10,365 nucleotides of DNA from an uncultured Eubacteriales bacterium (lineage in GTDB: Bacteria > Bacillota > Clostridia > Oscillospirales > Oscillospiraceae), in contig USAT01000068.1 of the NCBI GenBank assembly GCA_900552725.1, forward strand, positions 1 to 10,365. The letters run 5' to 3'. This document shows positions 6,796-10,365 of this stretch, piece by piece. Below the pieces are notes generated by a model. The model was not told where the DNA came from. It saw only the letters and a list, made by a program, of their open reading frames with translations, and ran no database searches. Numbering within the stretch: position 1 is the first letter of the stretch; the number at the start of each line of letters is the position of its first letter. A program made the translations under genes and the position numbers.

Positions 6796-7638
6796 ATGTT
6801 CAAGCGGGTCTATGTGGAGATCACCAACGTGTGCAACCTCTCCTGCGTATTCTGCCCCGGGACGACACGGGAAAAGCGCTTTCTTTCCCCGGAGGAGTTC
6901 CGCCTGATGGCGGAAAAGCTGCGGGATCACACCCGCTATCTTTACTTCCACGTCATGGGTGAGCCGCTGTTGCATCCGCAGTTGGCGGAGCTGTTGGCTA
7001 TCGCCGGAGAGTTGGGCTTCCGGGTGTGCATCACCACCAACGGCACACTGCTTTCCGAGAAAAGCAGCGCCCTGCTGTCTGCCCCGGCGTTACATAAGGT
7101 CAGCGTTTCGCTCCACAGCTTTGAGGGCAACGACGGCGGCGACATGACGGATTATCTCCACGACGTGTGGAAATTCTGCGCCGCCGCCAGCGAAAAGGGT
7201 GTGCTGTGCGCCCTGCGATTGTGGAATGAGGGGGGCGCGGAGGCCAGAAATGGCGAAGTTCTCCGCTTTTTATCCACCATGACCGGTGCCAATGTGGAAA
7301 ACCTGCCTGCCGACAACGTGGGCAACAAGCGTCTTGCGCCGGGCCTGTTTCTGGAATCGGCCCGGAAATTCGACTGGCCGTCCCCGGAAGCGGCGGAGGG
7401 CAACGTGCAGTTCTGCCACGCCCTGCGCCAGCAGATGGCCATACTGTGCGACGGTACGGTGGTGCCCTGCTGTCTGGACGGCGAGGGCCGTATGGCGCTG
7501 GGAAACCTGCTGACCCAGGAACTGCCGGACATCTTGAACACACCCCGGGCGCGGGCCATCCGGGAGGGCTTTTCCCGCCGCGCGCCCAGTGAGGACTTAT
7601 GCCGCCGCTGCGGCTACGCGGCGCGGTTCAGCAAATGA
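6796..7638 (+). CDS. Radical SAM protein with SPASM-like C-terminal cysteines, unknown substrate
   Basis: The 280-residue protein begins with the radical SAM fold: CNLSCVFC supplies the CX3CX2C motif (C13, C17, C20) for the 4Fe-4S cluster that cleaves S-adenosylmethionine. HVMGEPLLHP (52-61) is the usual GEP-type SAM-binding segment and CITTNGTLL (78-86) a later barrel strand. The C-terminal part has six further cysteines (C207, C218, C225, C226, C269, C272) around DGTVVPCCLD and LCRRCGYA, resembling a shortened SPASM/twitch domain that holds an auxiliary Fe-S cluster. SPASM enzymes often modify peptides or proteins, but no small precursor peptide gene is visible nearby, and the substrate cannot be told. 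I recall similar proteins as widespread in Clostridia. It precedes mutY by 11 bp and probably shares a transcript with it. Confidence 0.88.
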   Translation: MFKRVYVEITNVCNLSCVFCPGTTREKRFLSPEEFRLMAEKLRDHTRYLYFHVMGEPLLHPQLAELLAIAGELGFRVCITTNGTLLSEKSSALLSAPALHKVSVSLHSFEGNDGGDMTDYLHDVWKFCAAASEKGVLCALRLWNEGGAEARNGEVLRFLSTMTGANVENLPADNVGNKRLAPGLFLESARKFDWPSPEAAEGNVQFCHALRQQMAILCDGTVVPCCLDGEGRMALGNLLTQELPDILNTPRARAIREGFSRRAPSEDLCRRCGYAARFSK

Positions 7639-7639
7639 G

Positions 7640-7644
7640 AGGAG
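7640..7644 (+). promoter_or_regulatory. Ribosome binding site deciding the mutY start
   Basis: AGGAG lies five bases before the ATG at 7650. A competing ATG at 7635, overlapping the upstream stop as ATGA, would add five residues but has no clear Shine-Dalgarno sequence. Confidence 0.7.
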
Positions 7645-7649
7645 ACGAT

Positions 7650-8690
7650 ATGCAGGAAACACCCCAACAACTGAAGGCTCTGCCGCCGCCCCTGCTGGCG
7701 TGGTATGACGCCAACCGGCGCGTGCTGCCCTGGCGGGAGGAGGTCTCACCCTACCGCACATGGGTGTCGGAGATCATGCTGCAGCAGACCCGCGTCACGG
7801 CGGTGCTGCCGTATTTCGCGCGGTTCATGGAAGCCCTGCCCACGGTGGAGGCGCTGGCCGCCGCCGATGAGCAGCAGTTGATGGCCCTGTGGCAGGGCTT
7901 GGGCTATTACAGCCGGGCCCGCAACCTGCAAAAGGCGGCGCAGGCCATTGTAAATGAGCACGGCGGGGTATTCCCCGATACATATGAAGGGCTGACGGCC
8001 CTGCCGGGGGTGGGCGACTATACGGCGGGGGCCATCGCCTCCATCGCTTTCGGGCAAGCCGTTCCGGCGGTGGACGGCAACGTGCTGCGGCTGGCGGCAC
8101 GGCTGTCCGGTCACGACGGCAACGTGCTGGAGCCGAAGGTGCGGACGCTGTTCCGCCAATGGATGGCGGAGGTGATCCCACACGACCGGCCCGGCGCCTT
8201 CAATCAGGCGCTGATGGACTTGGGGGCTATGATATGCCTGCCCAACGGCGAGCCGCTGTGCGGCGACTGTCCGGCCCGGGACTTCTGTGCGGCCCGGGAA
8301 AAGGGCTTGCAGCGGCAGCTGCCGGTGCGGGAGAAGAAGTCCGGCAAGCGGACGGAACAGCTGACGGTGTTCCTCCTGCACAGGAACGACGCGGCGGCGG
8401 TGCGGCAGCGGCCCGGAAAGGGACTGCTGGCGGGACTCTGGGAGTTCCCCAACGTACCGGGAGCACTGACGGAGGCCCAGGCGGCGGCACAGTTGGCCGA
8501 ATGGGGATTATCGCCCCACAGATGGGGCAAAAGCTTTACCGAAAAGCACATTTTTACCCACATCATATGGGAAATGACAGTGTTTACGCTGGATGTGCAG
8601 GGCGAAGGCCCGCCGGAGTGGGCCTGGCGCACCGGGGAAGAAAGGGAGAAATACCCCATGCCCACGGCGTTTGGAAAGGTGGAACGGTGA
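7650..8690 (+). CDS. mutY: A/G-specific adenine DNA glycosylase
   Basis: MutY removes adenine mispaired with 8-oxoguanine or guanine, the last guard of the GO repair system. The protein has 346 residues, typical length. The helix-hairpin-helix domain contains the catalytic glutamate in WVSEIMLQQT (E41), the hairpin LPGVGDYTAGAIA (118-130) and the catalytic aspartate in AVDGNVLR (D142); the E41-D142 spacing equals that of E. coli E37-D138. The 4Fe-4S loop has C196, C204, C207 and C213, spaced CX7CX2CX5C, one residue more in the first gap than in E. coli. The C-terminal Nudix-like domain that recognises 8-oxoG is present (about 235-346), with RPGKGLLAGLWEFP and KHIFTHIIW. The end, PTAFGKVER, fits a complete protein. 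It lies 11 bp after the radical SAM gene. Confidence 0.96.
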   Translation: MQETPQQLKALPPPLLAWYDANRRVLPWREEVSPYRTWVSEIMLQQTRVTAVLPYFARFMEALPTVEALAAADEQQLMALWQGLGYYSRARNLQKAAQAIVNEHGGVFPDTYEGLTALPGVGDYTAGAIASIAFGQAVPAVDGNVLRLAARLSGHDGNVLEPKVRTLFRQWMAEVIPHDRPGAFNQALMDLGAMICLPNGEPLCGDCPARDFCAAREKGLQRQLPVREKKSGKRTEQLTVFLLHRNDAAAVRQRPGKGLLAGLWEFPNVPGALTEAQAAAQLAEWGLSPHRWGKSFTEKHIFTHIIWEMTVFTLDVQGEGPPEWAWRTGEEREKYPMPTAFGKVER

Positions 8691-8708
8691 AGGTATTCCG
8701 GTGTTATC

Positions 8709-8793
8709 GTAGGGGGCGGCGTCCTCGACGCCCCGCTGCTTACCGGAAAAGCCATCGTATATCGTGCGGGCCGTCGAGGACGCCGGCCCCTAC
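8709..8793. repeat. 85-bp fold-back intergenic element
   Basis: Two 28-bp arms (8709-8736 and 8766-8793) are inverted repeats with two mismatches by eye, starting GTAGGGG and ending CCCCTAC, with a 29-nt interior. Its first 13 bases, GTAGGGGGCGGCG, are identical to the start of the repeat at 6094. It fills the 161-bp gap between mutY and tdk. No T-run follows either end, so it is not a canonical terminator, though a transcript would fold into a long stem. Confidence 0.75.
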
Positions 8794-8851
8794 AACTGTT
8801 TAACGAACACCGCCCAAAGGACAGAAGATAAATAAGGAGAGAACCACAACA

Positions 8852-9439
8852 ATGGCACAGCTTTATTTCAAGTACGGAGCCATGGGCTCCAGCAAAAGCG
8901 CCAACGCGCTGATGGCCCGCTTCAACTATGAGGAGCGGGGACAGGACACCCTGCTGGTGAAGCCCCAGATCGACACACGGGACGGCGACCACATGGTGTC
9001 CTCCCGCATCGGGTTGAAGCACCCCTGCGTCTATTTCCACGAAATGCAGGCCATGTCCGACGAGGAGCTGCAGAAGTACGCCTGCATCATCGTGGACGAG
9101 GCCCAGTTTCTCAGCAAGGAGGAGGTCTATTACCTGGTGCACCTGGTGGACGACTGCAATATCCCCGTCATCTGCTACGGCCTGCGGGCCGACTTCAAGG
9201 GCGACCTGTTCCCCGGCAGCTATCACCTGCTGGTGCTGGCCGACAAGCTGGAGGAGGTCAAGACCATCTGCTGGTGCGGCAAGAAGGCGGCCTTCAACGC
9301 CCGCTTTGACGAGAACGGCCATGTGCTGAAGGAGGGCGCGCAGGTGGTGCTGGGTGCCAACGACCAGTACATCGGGCTGTGCCGCCGCCACTGGATGGCG
9401 GGCGACCTGGGGCCGGATTTCCACCGGCTGCGGAAATGA
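8852..9439 (+). CDS. tdk: Thymidine kinase (type II, TK1-like)
   Basis: It phosphorylates thymidine to dTMP with ATP in pyrimidine salvage. The 195 residues are normal for bacterial type II enzymes. The P-loop is GAMGSSKS (9-16), where the glycine usually before the lysine is serine. DEAQF (82-86) holds the Walker B acid and the probable catalytic glutamate E84. CWC (C140, C142) and CRRH (C177, H180) form the zinc-binding lasso region, and GANDQYIGL (168-176) precedes the second half as the nucleoside-binding lid. The start at 8852 has AAGGAGA at 8834-8840, 11 bases upstream. I could not identify a confident promoter in the short gap after mutY. Its stop overlaps the next gene's start (ATGA), so the two are translationally coupled. 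Confidence 0.95.
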   Translation: MAQLYFKYGAMGSSKSANALMARFNYEERGQDTLLVKPQIDTRDGDHMVSSRIGLKHPCVYFHEMQAMSDEELQKYACIIVDEAQFLSKEEVYYLVHLVDDCNIPVICYGLRADFKGDLFPGSYHLLVLADKLEEVKTICWCGKKAAFNARFDENGHVLKEGAQVVLGANDQYIGLCRRHWMAGDLGPDFHRLRK

Positions 9440-10305
9440 TCTGTACGCTGTGTCCCCGGCGCTGTGGAGCGGAGCGGACGGAGACGGAGGGAAAGGGCTT
9501 CTGCGGTATGCCCGCCGGGCTGCGCATCGCCCGGGCCGCCCTGCACATGTGGGAGGAGCCGCCCATCTCCGGCACCAACGGCAGCGGCACGGTGTTTTTC
9601 TCCGGCTGCACCCTGCGGTGCTGCTATTGCCAGAACGGCAGCATCTCCGCGGGAGGCTTCGGCAAAGCCATCACCACGGAGCGGCTGCGGGAGATTTTTG
9701 AGGAGCTGATCAGCCGGGGCGCTCACAACATCAATCTGGTGACGCCGACCCACTTTCTGCCGTGGATCCTGCCTGCACTGGAGCCGAAGCTGAGCGTGCC
9801 GGTGGTGTATAACTGCGGCGGCTATGAGTCGGTGGAAACGCTGCGGCAATTAGAGGGCAAGGTGGACATCTGGCTGCCCGACCTGAAATACGCCGACGGT
9901 GAGTTGGCCGGACGGCTCAGCGCCGCACCGGACTATTTCCCTGTAGCCGCGGCGGCCATCCGGGAAATGTTCCGCCAGACGGGGCCCTGCGTGCTGGAGG
10001 ACGGCCTTTTGAAGCGGGGCGTGGTGATCCGGCACCTGGTGCTGCCGGGGCAGATGGACAACACCCGCCGCTGCATCGACTGGGTGGCGGAGAATTTCCG
10101 GCCCGGCGAGGTGATGTTTTCCCTCATGAGCCAGTACACGCCCCAGGAGAACGCGGAGGGCACGCTGCGCCGCCATGTGACCCGCAGCGAATACCGCGCC
10201 GCCGTGGCGTACATGGAAAACTGCGGCATCACCGACGGCTTTACCCAGGAACGCACCGCCGCCAGGGCGGAGTACACCCCGCCGTTCGATCTGACTGGGG
10301 TGTGA
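9436..10305 (+). CDS. PflX/COG1313-like radical SAM protein
   Basis: The 289-residue protein resembles pyruvate formate-lyase activating enzymes and best fits the PflX-type group of unknown function. The N-terminus has a cysteine set C3, C6, C10 and C23 (CTLCPRRC...GFC), which could bind a metal or a second cluster. The radical SAM motif is FFSGCTLRCCYCQN, with C58, C62 and C65 as CX3CX2C. NLVTPTHFLPW and DIWLPDLKY are later conserved barrel segments, and the terminal PPFDLTGV fits a complete protein. I chose the ATG at 9436 because it overlaps the tdk stop as ATGA and gives the family's usual CxLCPRxC start; an in-frame ATG at 9379 lies inside tdk. An AmrS-type protein is the alternative, but the N-terminal cysteines favour PflX. 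No pflB or other partner is in view. Confidence 0.9.
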   Translation: MICTLCPRRCGAERTETEGKGFCGMPAGLRIARAALHMWEEPPISGTNGSGTVFFSGCTLRCCYCQNGSISAGGFGKAITTERLREIFEELISRGAHNINLVTPTHFLPWILPALEPKLSVPVVYNCGGYESVETLRQLEGKVDIWLPDLKYADGELAGRLSAAPDYFPVAAAAIREMFRQTGPCVLEDGLLKRGVVIRHLVLPGQMDNTRRCIDWVAENFRPGEVMFSLMSQYTPQENAEGTLRRHVTRSEYRAAVAYMENCGITDGFTQERTAARAEYTPPFDLTGV

Positions 10306-10314
10306 GGGGGTATT

Positions 10315-10330
10315 TCGCCCTCCGGGGCGA
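10315..10330 (+). terminator. Weak terminator candidate after the PflX-like gene
   Basis: TCGCCC (10315-10320) pairs with GGGCGA (10325-10330) around the tetraloop TCCG, nine bases after the stop codon. Only GTTACTTTTG follows, a poor U-tract, so this is a moderate candidate at best. Confidence 0.45.
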
Positions 10331-10360
10331 GTTACTTTTGCCCTTGGCGGCAAAAGTAAC
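10331..10360. repeat. 12-bp perfect inverted repeat at the window end
   Basis: GTTACTTTTGCC (10331-10342) and GGCAAAAGTAAC (10349-10360) are exact inverted repeats with a 6-nt spacer. It sits directly after the small GC hairpin and continues toward the window edge, so it may be part of a longer intergenic repeat cut off here. Confidence 0.65.
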
Positions 10361-10365
10361 CAAAA

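Overview
The window looks like chromosomal DNA of a GC-rich member of the Bacillota, most likely a gut Clostridia of the Oscillospiraceae type. The pointers are a tRNA-Phe T-box leader in front of pheST, strong AGGAGG-type ribosome binding sites, sigma-A-like promoters, Clostridia-like versions of thymidine kinase and a SPASM-type radical SAM protein, and GTAGGG...CCCTAC-bounded intergenic repeats. The taxonomic placement is inference from sequence style; no rRNA or other marker is present.

Left part (1-4115), minus strand: a complete phenylalanyl-tRNA synthetase operon. In transcription order it has a promoter (about 4087-4115), a T-box leader (about 4080 to 3827) with a UUC (Phe) specifier, a UGGU tRNA-end-binding sequence and a leader terminator, then pheS (345 aa), a 15-nt gap, pheT (812 aa), and a strong intrinsic terminator at 228-262. 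Beyond it lies a 187-bp palindromic repeat (10-196).

Middle (4116-6795): a divergent intergenic region with a GC-rich hairpin and a good extended -10 promoter drives ade (adenine deaminase, 576 aa, plus strand). Downstream is a 730-bp gene-free stretch. It holds a second, truncated, inverted copy of the 10-196 repeat (6094-6220), which abuts another highly structured stretch with a perfect 16-bp inverted repeat, several hairpins, and the promoter of the next gene.

Right part (6796-10365), plus strand: a 280-aa radical SAM protein of unknown substrate, 11 bp upstream of mutY (A/G-specific adenine glycosylase). After a 161-bp gap with an 85-bp fold-back element come tdk (type II thymidine kinase) and a PflX/COG1313-like radical SAM protein, joined by an ATGA start/stop overlap. 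The window ends in two hairpins.

The genes are housekeeping or salvage functions (aminoacylation, purine and pyrimidine salvage, 8-oxoG repair) plus two radical SAM enzymes of unknown role. I see no defence, CRISPR, phage or toxin-antitoxin system. The least explained material is the intergenic repeat and structured DNA.
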